Part shown: positions 1 through 8,835 of the stretch, in pieces
Layout of the letters: each line of letters starts with the position of its first letter
Numbering within the stretch: the stretch's first letter is position 1
Assembly: GCF_902499555.1 (NCBI RefSeq)
Contig: NZ_CABVMM010000013.1
Location: 1-64,000 of the forward strand
Origin: Mesonia oceanica
GTDB lineage: Bacteria > Bacteroidota > Bacteroidia > Flavobacteriales > Flavobacteriaceae
Direction of reading: 5' to 3'
Length of the DNA: 64,000 nucleotides
Position numbers and translations under genes: made by a program
The notes under the pieces: model-generated
Database searches by the model: none
Told to the model about the DNA's origin: nothing
Seen by the model: only the letters and a program-made list of their open reading frames with translations

Positions 1-195
1 GGAAGATCGGCTTCCTTAGAGAAGAAAATGAATCAAAAATTTAAGTACAAATCATTATCTTCTGAAATAATTGACGAAAGAATTAAAATCTCAAATAGAG
101 CCATTAAAGGCAGTTTATATGTAATTTATATAGATAAAACTCCTGCAACCCACGGCGAATATGGAACAATAGTTAAAATTATAATTAAATTATAA
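1..195 (+). CDS. Sensor histidine kinase, LytS-like, C-terminal end (partial)
   Basis: An open frame enters from the left edge and stops with TAA at 193-195, giving 64 residues. The end, with EYGTIVKIIIKL and a preceding basic helix-strand pattern, looks like the last part of a HATPase_c domain of LytS/YehU-type kinases (a strand ending in G-T-x-V). The LytTR regulator starts about 50 nt downstream on the same strand, which is the normal partner order in Bacteroidota. Only the tail is present, so the kinase call rests on the neighbour and on the weak tail match. Confidence 0.55.
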   Translation, partial: GRSASLEKKMNQKFKYKSLSSEIIDERIKISNRAIKGSLYVIYIDKTPATHGEYGTIVKIIIKL

Positions 196-247
196 TTTAT
201 TCCTTTACTTAGGTAAACAATAACTTTTGAATGATTCAAATATTATT

Positions 248-1030
248 ATGGAACAACAACTATCGTCAATATTAATCGACAATGAAAGCGATAATTTAAA
301 CTTGTTAAATGAATATATTGAGACCTACTGTTTTGACTATACAAAAGTAATAGGTACTTCCACAAAATTTGAAGATGCGGTAAGGTTAATTAATCAAAAA
401 AAACCAGATCTACTATTCTTAGATATCGAACTAGATCAAGGAACGGGTTTTGATTTGCTCTTAAAAATTGATCCTTATGATTATGTTGTTATTTTCGTTT
501 CTGCCCATGATGAATATATCCTAGAGTCTTTTAAATATAATACGGCCTCTTTCCTGATGAAGCCCATAAATATTGAAGACTTAAAGTTTGCTTGTAGTAA
601 AGTGTTTAAACAAATTAAAGCAAAAAGGTTTACTAACCTAGAACAGATTAAAAGTTTAATAGGTTCTATAAATGTAAATGATCATAGCAGAGAAGGGGTA
701 ATAGGGATCATGACTATTCCGGGTGTTTATTCTACCAAATTTATTCGTACGGAGACTATTGAGTATTGTCGTGCAGATGGAAGGTATACCGAATTTTATT
801 TAACCGATGGGACAACGCTGGTTTCTTGCAAAAATATTGGAGACTATGAAAAGCTTCTTCCTTCCAATGTTTTTTTTAGGATACATAAAACTTATATCAT
901 TAATCTAAATGTCATCATAGAAATCACTAAAAAGAATGGATATGCTTGTGAACTAAAGAATGGTCAATCACTTCCCATATCAAAAAGAAAATACCTGGAG
1001 CTTGTTAAATTTCTCAACATGAGTGTTTAA
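248..1030 (+). CDS. LytTR-family response regulator
   Basis: DNA-binding response regulator. An N-terminal receiver domain (about residues 4-125) has the acceptor Asp in LLFLDIELD and the conserved Lys in FLMKPI. A C-terminal LytTR domain (about 160-260) has the typical RIHKTYIINL and ISKRKY segments. I chose the ATG at 248 (MEQQLSSILID), which puts the receiver strand at the usual distance. The frame can also be opened at a TTG at 227 (7 extra residues), which is less likely. It lies just after a kinase tail, so the two form a two-component pair that probably acts through direct-repeat operators. Its target genes are not evident here. Confidence 0.88.
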   Translation: MEQQLSSILIDNESDNLNLLNEYIETYCFDYTKVIGTSTKFEDAVRLINQKKPDLLFLDIELDQGTGFDLLLKIDPYDYVVIFVSAHDEYILESFKYNTASFLMKPINIEDLKFACSKVFKQIKAKRFTNLEQIKSLIGSINVNDHSREGVIGIMTIPGVYSTKFIRTETIEYCRADGRYTEFYLTDGTTLVSCKNIGDYEKLLPSNVFFRIHKTYIINLNVIIEITKKNGYACELKNGQSLPISKRKYLELVKFLNMSV

Positions 1031-1423
1031 GCTTCTCTTAAAAACCCACCTGTTTAAAAGTAGAATAATTATTTAAATTTAAACCGTATTATAAGACGGA
1101 TAGTAAATTTCACCGCAACAGATGGTGAATATTTTAAAAGAATTTGATAAGTGAAAAGCGTACTGATAAGACCTGCCTTTCACAAGACATCTACCCAGCC
1201 CTTTTATAAGTGGCGTTAAATATTATGCAGGTATGAACTTTAAAAAGCTTGGTATCTTGAAAGAACTAAAAGAAAAAAAACACAGGTCTCCAATAGATAG
1301 ATATAGACCGCTTTTTTTTCTTTTGACCAATGGTTGATCAAAGAAGTGCTAAACCCAGCAGAAACGAGCTTAAAACAGCTTTAAATCTGCTTCGTTTAGC
1401 ACTTCTTCTTTACTGTGCAAAAC
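1031..1423. other. Intergenic stretch with hairpins, no gene
   Basis: About 390 nt between the LytTR gene and the convergent DUF4301 gene, with no convincing ORF. Two structures are visible. A short stem (GGTCT/AGACC, 1285-1309) followed by a T-run could end the response-regulator transcript. A long perfect inverted repeat lies at 1341-1407 and is listed separately. The rest shows no recognised motif. Confidence 0.5.
1341..1407. repeat. Long inverted repeat (14-bp perfect arms)
   Basis: The arms AAGAAGTGCTAAAC (1341-1354) and GTTTAGCACTTCTT (1394-1407) are exact reverse complements. Nested GCAGA/TCTGC and AGCTT-type pairs inside would extend the cruciform. It lies 17 nt past the stop of the minus-strand DUF4301 gene, so it may act as a terminator or mRNA 3' end. 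A T-run directly after the stem is lacking on both strands, and the loop is long. Confidence 0.5.
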
Positions 1424-2953
1424 TTAAACCTGATGGTTTTCATTTAATAAATCAACTACATTCTTCACAGGGTTAAAGGTAATTATTGGAACTTCGACAA
1501 ACATAGTATTCCAATAGGCCATACCACCGTTCCATAACCCGGGAAGCTCTAAAGCTTTTAGGTTTCTCCCAAATTTAGATTTTTGAGTGATAAAACCTTT
1601 CTTTGGATTTACATATTTTGTAAGGTCAAACTTTTCACCTTTATAATTTCTGACGCTACACACTAAATCTACCGGATTAAAATGTGTTGCATTCTGTGCT
1701 ATTTCATTTTGTGCAGGATCATCTGTATCCATTTGGGCACCTTCAATAATTTGCAAAGAAATATTCCCTTCTCCGTCTTTCACCCAAAATGGTCCTCCGC
1801 CGGGAGCTCCTTGATTTTCTACCATCCCACAGATACGAATAGGGCGATCTAAAAAATTACGAACATCTTCTTCGGTTTCGAGTCTTGTTTTCACACTTAA
1901 TTTTTCTTCGAGCAAATCGTTTGCTGCCGCTAAAATATGCTTGTTAAAGCCATCTTGATCGATTCTGTTGAGGACTTCAAAAATTTTCTCCTGTACATTA
2001 ATCAATTCTCCGGCTAAAACTTTTTTATAGGAAACAATGGTTTCTAAGTTTTCTTGTTTGATGACATTATCAATATTCTTAATAAAAATAAGGTCGGTAT
2101 CAAGATCGTTTAGATTTTCGATTAATGCTCCGTGACCACCCGGTCTAAACAAAATTTTCCCTTCATCATCCCGAAAAGGTCGGTTATCAAAATCTACCGC
2201 AATGGTATCGGTAGATTTTTTCTGAAAGGAATATTCAATCTCAAATTCTGTTTCGGTTTGTTTTTCTACCCGGTCTTTAATTGCTTGAAAGGTGCTTTTA
2301 AATTTTTCCAGATGATCTTCCGTTACCGTAAAATGAAGTTTAGCTTTTCCATCTTTTGCGGCGTATTTAGAAGCTTCTACTAAATGCTCTTCAAAAGCAG
2401 TAGCGGAATAATTTTCATAGCCGTGGAAAGGCACTAAGCCTTTAGGTAAGTTAGAAAAATTGAGTCCGTCTTCTTGCAAAAGGGTTTTTACAAAAGTGTA
2501 TTTTTGTTCATCTTCGGTAAGTTCATGATCATTAGCGTTGCCGTTTTTCACCTCCCCAAGCACTTCTTTATAAAAGGCGAAATTGTTTATTCCATCAAAA
2601 AACTTCTTCAGCAAATCTGAATCTTGTTCAGCTAAAAATTTCTCTAAACTTGTATTTTCCGGCCGGTAATCTGTTAAAAACTGATGCAAAGCCTTAAACA
2701 TTCGGGAAGCGGCTCCACTTGCGGGTATAAATTTAATTCGTTCTAATTTAGAATCGTCATATTTGTTAGAGAATAACTGCACTTCTTCTTTGCTAAACGC
2801 TTGAATTCCATCTCCAACATTTGCAGCGCTTACCAATTCTACTTTAGGGATGCCTTCTTTAAAAGTTTCCAATTGATGAATCACGGTTTCTTTATTTAAC
2901 CCATGATTTTTTATCTGCTCTACATCTTCTTTCGTTAATTCTACTACTGTCAT
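1424..2953 (-). CDS. DUF4301 family protein
   Basis: A 509-residue cytoplasmic protein with no signal peptide. It matches the DUF4301 family common in Bacteroidota: a conserved PASGAASRMFKAL segment near residue 78, a central segment with FRPGGHGALIENLN (about 268-281), and a C-terminal block with GGGPFWVKD and ending in WNGGMAYWNT and ITFNPVKNVVDLL. The glycine-rich FRPGGHGAL part recalls nucleotidyltransferase-like folds, but the biochemical role is unknown. It starts at ATG and is monocistronic. The flanking genes give no functional clue. Confidence 0.85.
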   Translation of the reverse strand: MTVVELTKEDVEQIKNHGLNKETVIHQLETFKEGIPKVELVSAANVGDGIQAFSKEEVQLFSNKYDDSKLERIKFIPASGAASRMFKALHQFLTDYRPENTSLEKFLAEQDSDLLKKFFDGINNFAFYKEVLGEVKNGNANDHELTEDEQKYTFVKTLLQEDGLNFSNLPKGLVPFHGYENYSATAFEEHLVEASKYAAKDGKAKLHFTVTEDHLEKFKSTFQAIKDRVEKQTETEFEIEYSFQKKSTDTIAVDFDNRPFRDDEGKILFRPGGHGALIENLNDLDTDLIFIKNIDNVIKQENLETIVSYKKVLAGELINVQEKIFEVLNRIDQDGFNKHILAAANDLLEEKLSVKTRLETEEDVRNFLDRPIRICGMVENQGAPGGGPFWVKDGEGNISLQIIEGAQMDTDDPAQNEIAQNATHFNPVDLVCSVRNYKGEKFDLTKYVNPKKGFITQKSKFGRNLKALELPGLWNGGMAYWNTMFVEVPIITFNPVKNVVDLLNENHQV

Positions 2954-3183
2954 TCTTCTAACTTATGTTGGTTAATCAATAATTGTATATTCAATTAAAA
3001 TTGAATATGTTTTATTATAATAAATTCGCTTTGGATTTATTATGAAAAGCGGAATGGTAAGTTAAAAAATATAAAGTATTCGTAAAGATGAAGGGGTACT
3101 TTTTAACAAACAATTGATAAATAAATGACTTTACTTTCAATAAGTATGAAGTTATTTTATTTCAATCTCTTGGGACTTTCGGC

Positions 3184-3819
3184 TTACGTAAGAACTTCTA
3201 CTTTTTTATAAAGTAGTTTTTTCCAAGAAAAATATCCATAAATCGCAATTATGGTTAAAATTAAATAAAGAATAGTACTAAACATTAAACCTTTATAAAA
3301 ATAAAGCGGAACAGAGATGATATCGCCTACAATCCAATAGATCCAATTTTCTATTTTCTTTTTAGCCATGAGCCACATGCCTACAAAGAAAATAGCGGTG
3401 GTAAAAATATCGGTGTACGAATACCAAGCTTCCCATTTATCGAAGACTTCATAAACCAAAACTATGGCTAACATCGTTGCAAAGAAAATCCCAACAGATT
3501 GTATATTTTCCCTTTTAGTGGTTTTGGTAATAGGTGTCACATGTTCACCATCTACTTTTCTTGTCCAGACATACCAACCGTATATACTCATAGAAAAATA
3601 ATAAACATTAATAAGCATATCGCCCAACAGACCATATTGCTGAAGGATATACACGTATATAAGCGTACTTATGATTCCCGTAGGATAAACCCAAATGTTG
3701 TTCATCTTCGAGAAAACCACACTTAAAATTCCAAAAACCACTCCGAAGAGTTCTAAAATTAACAAATACGTAGGGATGCCTTCGTATTGTGCAAAAAGCC
3801 AATCAAATAGTTCGTTCAT
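3184..3819 (-). CDS. pnuC: Nicotinamide riboside transporter PnuC
   Basis: A 211-residue inner-membrane protein with about seven hydrophobic helices and the PnuC core: W-x-Y-P-T-G-I near residue 43, a YGWYVW segment near residue 80, and NWIYWIVGDIISVPLY near residue 157, which is the substrate-site helix of the family. It imports nicotinamide riboside for NAD synthesis by facilitated diffusion. It follows the GGGP-synthase gene by about 40 nt on the same strand and may be co-transcribed with it and the PPTase gene. No NAD-type riboswitch is apparent upstream. Confidence 0.9.
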   Translation of the reverse strand: MNELFDWLFAQYEGIPTYLLILELFGVVFGILSVVFSKMNNIWVYPTGIISTLIYVYILQQYGLLGDMLINVYYFSMSIYGWYVWTRKVDGEHVTPITKTTKRENIQSVGIFFATMLAIVLVYEVFDKWEAWYSYTDIFTTAIFFVGMWLMAKKKIENWIYWIVGDIISVPLYFYKGLMFSTILYLILTIIAIYGYFSWKKLLYKKVEVLT

Positions 3820-3859
3820 TCTTTGTGTGATTTTCTAAACGGGAATAAATTTCTTGATT

Positions 3860-4609
3860 TTATTTGGAAACCTCAACAGTTTTTGAAGTGGAAGCCGAAT
3901 TTGAGACCAAAAAAGCGGGGTTATCTTCAAAAGCGGTTCCAACCACCACCATCGTTGCTCCGGCTTGGTAAGCTTGCTTGATTTCTTTTTCAGACCGAAT
4001 CCCACCTCCTACAATAATGGGAATTGAAACTTCCTTTTTTACGGCAGAAATAACAGCGGTGGAAACTTTAGTTGAAGCACCACTCCCCGCTTCTAAATAA
4101 ATCAATTGTTTCCCGGAATATTCTCCGGCTAAAGCGGTATTTACAATCGCCTGAATATTTTCTTGTGCCATCGGAAGCGTTTGACTCACACGCTGCACCG
4201 AGGTTTCTTTTCCTCCATCGATTAACAAATAAGCCGTCGGGATAATTTCTAAAGAAGTATTTTTTAATTTTTCTACTGATTTTACTTGCTGCTCAATCAG
4301 GAACTCAGGATTTCTACCGGAAAGTAATGACAAAAACAAAAGTGCATCGGCTTCGTTGGTGATTTGCGTATAATCTCCCGGAAAAATAATAATAGGCAAT
4401 TCAGTTTGTTTTTTTAAAAGAACAACCAGTTCTTCCGTCAGCTTTTCTTCTACCTCACTTCCGCCCACAAATAAATGGGTTGTTGCTTTTGGCAAATGCT
4501 GAACTAAATTTTCAACTTTTGAAAGATCTACTTTATCGGGATCCATAAGCATTGCCAATAATTGGGAAGAATCCTGAAAGGCCTGTAAGAAATCATTTTT
4601 CTTTCGCAT
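3860..4609 (-). CDS. Geranylgeranylglyceryl/heptaprenylglyceryl phosphate synthase family protein
   Basis: A TIM-barrel prenyltransferase of the PcrB/GGGPS family that joins a polyprenyl diphosphate to glycerol-1-phosphate. Visible motifs are LLAMLMDPDK (residues 18-27), YLEAGSGAS for the phosphate/prenyl site, IIVGGGIRS and MVVVGTAFED at the C-terminal phosphate loop. The ATG at 4609 (MRKKNDF) is preferred over an upstream in-frame start that would run into the PPTase gene, because it leaves a 2-nt gap and the usual length of about 249 residues. The phosphopantetheinyl transferase gene lies directly upstream. The family is archaeal-like, but orthologues are regular in Bacteroidota. The product's use in the cell is not known from the sequence. 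Confidence 0.87.
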   Translation of the reverse strand: MRKKNDFLQAFQDSSQLLAMLMDPDKVDLSKVENLVQHLPKATTHLFVGGSEVEEKLTEELVVLLKKQTELPIIIFPGDYTQITNEADALLFLSLLSGRNPEFLIEQQVKSVEKLKNTSLEIIPTAYLLIDGGKETSVQRVSQTLPMAQENIQAIVNTALAGEYSGKQLIYLEAGSGASTKVSTAVISAVKKEVSIPIIVGGGIRSEKEIKQAYQAGATMVVVGTAFEDNPAFLVSNSASTSKTVEVSK

Positions 4610-4611
4610 AC

Positions 4612-5244
4612 TTATTCTGCTAAAAGTGTATAGACACAAGTAAACCCTTCAAACTCTATATATTTGAGCTTAAAATTGGTTTGTTCGCCTTGGTAATTTA
4701 AACGCGCAGTTAATTCTTCATCTTCAAAAGAAAAATCTTCTACATAAATATGATGTAAAAACAATAATCCGGGAATGCCTACCAGTTTATAAATCCCTTC
4801 TTTGGCTCCCCATACAATTGTGAGTTTTCTAATTAAAGCTTCTTCATTGGCTAGCGTATGATATTCATCTAACGGTGTAAACTTTTGGGCAATTTTTAAA
4901 ATTTTCTCCCGCTGCTTTTCAATATCAATACCAATAGGTTTTTTACCAACAATAATCGCAGAGAATTCAAACGAATGGGTAATAGAAATATAATTCCCAT
5001 CCCGTAAATGGGGTTTGCCTTCATTATCGTAATACAAATCAAAATCGGTATAACCGGCTTGTGCCAATAAGTGCCGAATACTCATAAAACCACGTCGGTG
5101 AATTTCTGACTTCATACGATCTACCCGATTCTGGCAATGTTCCGTTAATTTCACATCTTTTGCCAACCATTCATACGGCTCTTCAATCTTCCAAATGAAG
5201 ACCTTAGTATGTTCGTTTACTGTTATAGTTTTATAAAGAGCCAT
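4612..5244 (-). CDS. 4'-phosphopantetheinyl transferase (Sfp/HetI type)
   Basis: Transfers the phosphopantetheine arm of CoA to carrier proteins. At 210 residues it has the Sfp-type size. It shows the SITHS segment, the Mg-binding GIDIE motif (about residues 108-112) and the WGAKEGIYK helix (about 145-153) that define the superfamily. The ATG at 5244 lies about 60 nt from the divergent ahcY start, so the two share a promoter region. The downstream GGGPS-family gene is 2 nt away. No polyketide or NRPS cluster is nearby, so it may serve the primary acyl carrier protein. Confidence 0.88.
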   Translation of the reverse strand: MALYKTITVNEHTKVFIWKIEEPYEWLAKDVKLTEHCQNRVDRMKSEIHRRGFMSIRHLLAQAGYTDFDLYYDNEGKPHLRDGNYISITHSFEFSAIIVGKKPIGIDIEKQREKILKIAQKFTPLDEYHTLANEEALIRKLTIVWGAKEGIYKLVGIPGLLFLHHIYVEDFSFEDEELTARLNYQGEQTNFKLKYIEFEGFTCVYTLLAE

Positions 5245-5264
5245 AAAATTTATAAGATATTATG

Positions 5265-5272
5265 TATTTTTG
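5265..5272 (+). promoter_or_regulatory. Putative -7 promoter element of ahcY
   Basis: TATTTTTG matches the Bacteroidetes -7 consensus TAnnTTTG and lies about 35 nt before the ahcY ATG. No clear TTG is seen at the -33 spacing, so this is only the -7 half of a promoter. Confidence 0.4.
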
Positions 5273-5307
5273 CACCAGAAAAATTGCGAAATAACAAATA
5301 TAAGAAT

Positions 5308-6624
5308 ATGAGTACGAAAACAGTGCCTTACACGGCTTATAAAGTAAAAGATATTTCCTTGGCAGATTGGGGACGTAAAGAGATTGAATTGGCTGAAGCA
5401 GAAATGCCAGGCTTAATGTCTTTACGGGAAGAATATAAAAACGAACAACCGTTAAAAGGCGCTCGTATTGCAGGATGCTTACATATGACCATCCAAACAG
5501 CTGTTCTTATCGAAACCTTAACCGCATTAGGTGCTGAAGTTACTTGGAGTTCTTGTAATATTTTCTCTACACAAGATCAAGCTGCCGCTGCTATTGCTGC
5601 CAGCGGAGTTCCTGTTTACGCTTGGAAAGGAATGAATGAGGAAGAATTTAACTGGTGTATTGAGCAAACCCTTTTCTTTGGTGAAGAGCGTAAGCCTTTA
5701 AATATGATTTTGGATGACGGAGGTGATTTAACCAATATGGTTTTCGATAAATATCCTGAATTAGCTGAAGGCATTCGAGGATTATCAGAAGAAACTACTA
5801 CCGGCGTTCACCGTTTATACGAACGTATGAAAAACGGAACTTTAGTGATGCCTGCGATTAACGTAAACGACTCGGTGACCAAATCTAAATTTGATAACAA
5901 ATACGGATGTCGTGAAAGCGCAGTAGATGCCATTAGACGTGCGACCGATGTGATGTTAGCCGGAAAACGCGTCGTAGTTTGCGGTTATGGTGATGTTGGA
6001 AAAGGAACTGCACAATCGTTTAGAGGAACCGGAGCCATCGTTACCGTTACTGAAATTGACCCAATTTGTGCTTTGCAAGCAGCGATGGACGGTTTTGAAG
6101 TGAAAAAACTAGAAAATGTTCTTGACAAAGCAGATATCGTGATCACCACTACCGGAAATAAAGATATTGTACGTGGAGAACACTTCGAGGCGATGAAAGA
6201 TAAAACCATTGTTTGTAACATCGGTCATTTTGATAATGAAATTGATGTCGCTTGGTTAAACAAAAACCACGGAAGCACAAAAGTGGAAATTAAACCACAG
6301 GTTGATAAATATACCATCGACGGAAAAGATATTATTTTGTTAGCTGAAGGACGTTTGGTAAACCTTGGTTGCGCTACGGGTCATCCTAGTTTTGTAATGA
6401 GTAACTCATTTACCAACCAGACCTTAGCTCAAATTGAATTATGGAACCGTTCAGATAAATACGAGAACAAAGTGTATATGTTGCCTAAGCATTTAGATGA
6501 AAAAGTAGCAGCGCTACACTTAGAGAAAATTGGTGTTGAATTAACCGAACTTTCTCAAGATCAAGCGGAATATATTGGTGTGGAAGTAAAAGGACCATTT
6601 AAACCGGAATACTATAGATATTAA
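5308..6624 (+). CDS. ahcY: Adenosylhomocysteinase (S-adenosylhomocysteine hydrolase)
   Basis: NAD-dependent hydrolysis of S-adenosylhomocysteine to adenosine and homocysteine, in the methyl cycle. The family hallmarks are present: [16 protein letters not shown] near residue 50, the [13 protein letters not shown] substrate segment, the NAD-binding [11 protein letters not shown] (about 220), HFDNEIDV and the C-terminal KPEYYRY end. The frame is open further upstream, but the ATG at 5308 ([13 protein letters not shown]) gives the family start and a 438-residue protein. A -7 promoter element lies about 35 nt before this ATG. It is divergent from the PPTase gene. Confidence 0.97.
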   Translation: MSTKTVPYTAYKVKDISLADWGRKEIELAEAEMPGLMSLREEYKNEQPLKGARIAGCLHMTIQTAVLIETLTALGAEVTWSSCNIFSTQDQAAAAIAASGVPVYAWKGMNEEEFNWCIEQTLFFGEERKPLNMILDDGGDLTNMVFDKYPELAEGIRGLSEETTTGVHRLYERMKNGTLVMPAINVNDSVTKSKFDNKYGCRESAVDAIRRATDVMLAGKRVVVCGYGDVGKGTAQSFRGTGAIVTVTEIDPICALQAAMDGFEVKKLENVLDKADIVITTTGNKDIVRGEHFEAMKDKTIVCNIGHFDNEIDVAWLNKNHGSTKVEIKPQVDKYTIDGKDIILLAEGRLVNLGCATGHPSFVMSNSFTNQTLAQIELWNRSDKYENKVYMLPKHLDEKVAALHLEKIGVELTELSQDQAEYIGVEVKGPFKPEYYRY

Positions 6625-6649
6625 TCTAAAAATAAATATTCTATAAATA

Positions 6650-6680
6650 GACAAAGCCCGCAAAATTGCGGGCTTTGTCA
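6650..6680. terminator. Bidirectional terminator between ahcY and metallophosphoesterase gene
   Basis: Perfect 13-bp stem GACAAAGCCCGCA/TGCGGGCTTTGTC with a 4-nt loop, between two convergent genes. The flanks are only moderately T-rich. It probably ends ahcY and can serve the convergent gene. Confidence 0.75.
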
Positions 6681-6703
6681 TTTGAAAGTAAATGAAAGAG
6701 ATT

Positions 6704-7687
6704 TTATTTGGGTATCTCAACTTTATAAGTTACTTCTCCTTTCCAATTCACTGCTTGAATAAGCATTTTCGAAGATAGCAAACTAATTATCAAAAAACCT
6801 TGTTCTGAACGAGAAAATTTTGTGAAATCTGAAATCCCCGTAGGGCGCACTTCAGAACCTGCTCCAGAAACAAAATGGTGGGTATACACCCCAGCCGGTT
6901 TTAAATGTTGAATGTCATGCTCGTGCCCTGCAAAATAAACCGGCACCTTATATTTTTCAAACACTTCCTCTAAATGATTGCGAACGTAAGGTTCATCATC
7001 TACTCTTTTTCCTGAAGTGTAAAGCGGATGATGCCCGATAACAATATTCCAATCGGCAGTAGAGTTTTTTAAGGTTTTCTCTAACCATTTCTTCTGCTTT
7101 AAGGTATCTTGTGTTTTTACCTGTGCATATTTTTCTGCTTGATAATAATCGTCTTCAAACGGATTGGTATCTAAAAAGATGAATTTAGCTTTCGTTTGAT
7201 CGTCTTCCAACGTCTTTTCAACTTCATAATAATGAGCCGGCATTTTCCAGCGCTGACTTTTATGGGTATAATCGATTTGCGCTTGAACGTTACCACGGTA
7301 ACCGTGATTTCCTAACACCACATACCACGGACAAAACAGGTTAGAACCGTAATAAATATCTTCGTAACTGCTTTTTAAAAAGGGGTCGTCTATCGAAGCG
7401 ATCCCGTCGGGATAAAAATTATCACCAACCGAAATAATAAACTCCGGTTCCAAGATAAATCCGGCCTGTTGCATAATATCGGCAACTTCTGCTTGTTTAA
7501 AATGTCCGTTTCTACCCCAATCCCCAATCACATAAAAATGATAACCGTCTTCTTCAACCTGAAGCTCTTTTAAATTTTTATTCTCATTTTTATTGTAATA
7601 TTTTCTTTGTGCTTGAACCCCTAGCGAGCTGAATAATAAACAAGCAATTATTAAATTACTTAGCTTTAACAATCTTTGATAAATCAT
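6704..7687 (-). CDS. Secreted metallophosphoesterase (purple acid phosphatase-like)
   Basis: Exported phosphatase of the calcineurin-like fold. An N-terminal signal peptide (MIYQRLLKL..., ending near VQAQ) precedes metal-binding motifs in the standard order: GDWG, SVGDNFY, VLGNHG, GHHPLY and AGHEHD. The third motif normally reads GNHD; here it is GNHG with the key Asn and His kept. I chose the ATG at 7687; another ATG at 7711 is possible. Either way the start overlaps the 3' end of the phytase gene by 30-56 nt, so the two are probably translationally coupled. It likely releases phosphate from organic esters produced or imported by its neighbours. Confidence 0.83.
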   Translation of the reverse strand: MIYQRLLKLSNLIIACLLFSSLGVQAQRKYYNKNENKNLKELQVEEDGYHFYVIGDWGRNGHFKQAEVADIMQQAGFILEPEFIISVGDNFYPDGIASIDDPFLKSSYEDIYYGSNLFCPWYVVLGNHGYRGNVQAQIDYTHKSQRWKMPAHYYEVEKTLEDDQTKAKFIFLDTNPFEDDYYQAEKYAQVKTQDTLKQKKWLEKTLKNSTADWNIVIGHHPLYTSGKRVDDEPYVRNHLEEVFEKYKVPVYFAGHEHDIQHLKPAGVYTHHFVSGAGSEVRPTGISDFTKFSRSEQGFLIISLLSSKMLIQAVNWKGEVTYKVEIPK

Positions 7688-8666
7688 AGAAATAGAAATT
7701 TTTATTATCATTCATGGCTACGAAAAGTCCGTTGGGAAACTTTTCATTTAAATAACCGGTATATACTTCACAACCATCGGTTTCTGTAGTTCCTAAATTT
7801 TTAGCAAACAAAAACTCGTTGGTTTTTCTGTCGAAAACATTAAAGGTCCCTTGCTGCTGATCTGAAACAAGAATGTAGCCTTCCCCATCTTTATAAGTCG
7901 CAATGGCAATTCCTTCAATATCCCTATTGAAATTTTCTTTTCCAAAGCAAGAAAGTTCTTCGTTACCGGCATCGGGTTCTGCGTAGTATTTCTTTACACA
8001 AACTTTTTCATCTGAATAATAAACATAGCCCAATTCTTCATCTACCGCGATAGCTTCAATCTCTTTTTCACCACTAAAGTTTCCAAATTCCCTAACTAAT
8101 TTAAATTGGATATGATCACCTGCGGGAACTAATTCAAATTGTTGCAAATAGTTGGTTTTAGGTCCGTTTTTTCTTCCCACGATGGCGTAGGCTTTTCCGG
8201 TTTTTGGCGATTTATAAATAGATATTCCCATGGGAAAGTTCCACTCATTTTCACGTTTTTCTTGAAAAACCTTAAAACCACCTCGGTCTAAGGGTTTCAT
8301 ATCAGGTACAGAAAATAAGCGGATTTGCTCCCGCTCTCTTTCGGTAAACATTAAAATATCGGTTGTTACAGAATCATTGAGCTTCACCTGATATTCTACA
8401 TCTACATTGTTAGGGCGCTTCATTCCGCGAAGTGTTTTTTCTTCAATGATTTTCCCGTTTAAATCAAAGGCATAAATGGCCCCATCGGTTTCTTTATCGG
8501 TTCCAAAAACAATACTTTCTTCTGTATTCTCTTGATTCACCCAAATGGCAGGATCATCTGTATCGTGCAAAGTGGAATCTGTAATTATATCCGGTTTAAT
8601 TTCCGGAAGCTGTGTTCCGCAAGAAATAAGACTAATACTTGCTATGGCAATAAATAATTTTTTCAT
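7656..8666 (-). CDS. Beta-propeller phytase, lipoprotein
   Basis: Hydrolyses inositol phosphates. A lipoprotein signal MKKLFIAIASISLISC puts the lipidated Cys at residue 16, followed by the phytase start region HDTDDPAIWVNQ and repeated propeller blades. Typical BPP pieces are GTDKETDGAIYAFDL, RPNNVDVEY, EKEIEAIAVDEELGYVYYSDE and DIEGIAIA, with acidic residues that bind Ca2+. I start at ATG 8666, which gives the canonical MKKLF signal; ATG 8675 is an alternative. It sits between a TonB receptor and a phosphatase, in a phosphate-scavenging gene set. Confidence 0.9.
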   Translation of the reverse strand: MKKLFIAIASISLISCGTQLPEIKPDIITDSTLHDTDDPAIWVNQENTEESIVFGTDKETDGAIYAFDLNGKIIEEKTLRGMKRPNNVDVEYQVKLNDSVTTDILMFTEREREQIRLFSVPDMKPLDRGGFKVFQEKRENEWNFPMGISIYKSPKTGKAYAIVGRKNGPKTNYLQQFELVPAGDHIQFKLVREFGNFSGEKEIEAIAVDEELGYVYYSDEKVCVKKYYAEPDAGNEELSCFGKENFNRDIEGIAIATYKDGEGYILVSDQQQGTFNVFDRKTNEFLFAKNLGTTETDGCEVYTGYLNEKFPNGLFVAMNDNKNFYFYDLSKIVKAK

Positions 8667-8748
8667 ATAAAACATAAGGGTTAAAAGAAAGAAATCATTT
8701 AAAAAGTAAGCTACTTCAAGCTGAACTTTTCAACTTCTCCTTAAAATT

Positions 8749-8781
8749 GTCATGGGATTCTGAAACAAATTCAGAATGACG
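8749..8781. repeat. REP-like palindrome
   Basis: GTCATGGGATTCTGAA and TTCAGAATGACG form an imperfect inverted repeat around a short ACAAA-like loop, in the 160-nt gap between phytase and receptor. The wording (TCTGAAAC...TTCAGAATGAC) resembles interspersed palindromes I know from Flavobacteriia genomes. It may stabilise or end the receptor mRNA. No second copy is seen in this window. Confidence 0.45.
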
Positions 8782-8835
8782 TATTTTAAGGAATAGCCTT
8801 TCAACAATTTCCTTCTTTCATTTTTATTTTTAGGC

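Noticed and set aside
1232..1333. Short plus-strand frame starting MNFKKLGILKELK
   Set aside because: Only about 34 codons, ends in hairpin sequence, and shows no family.
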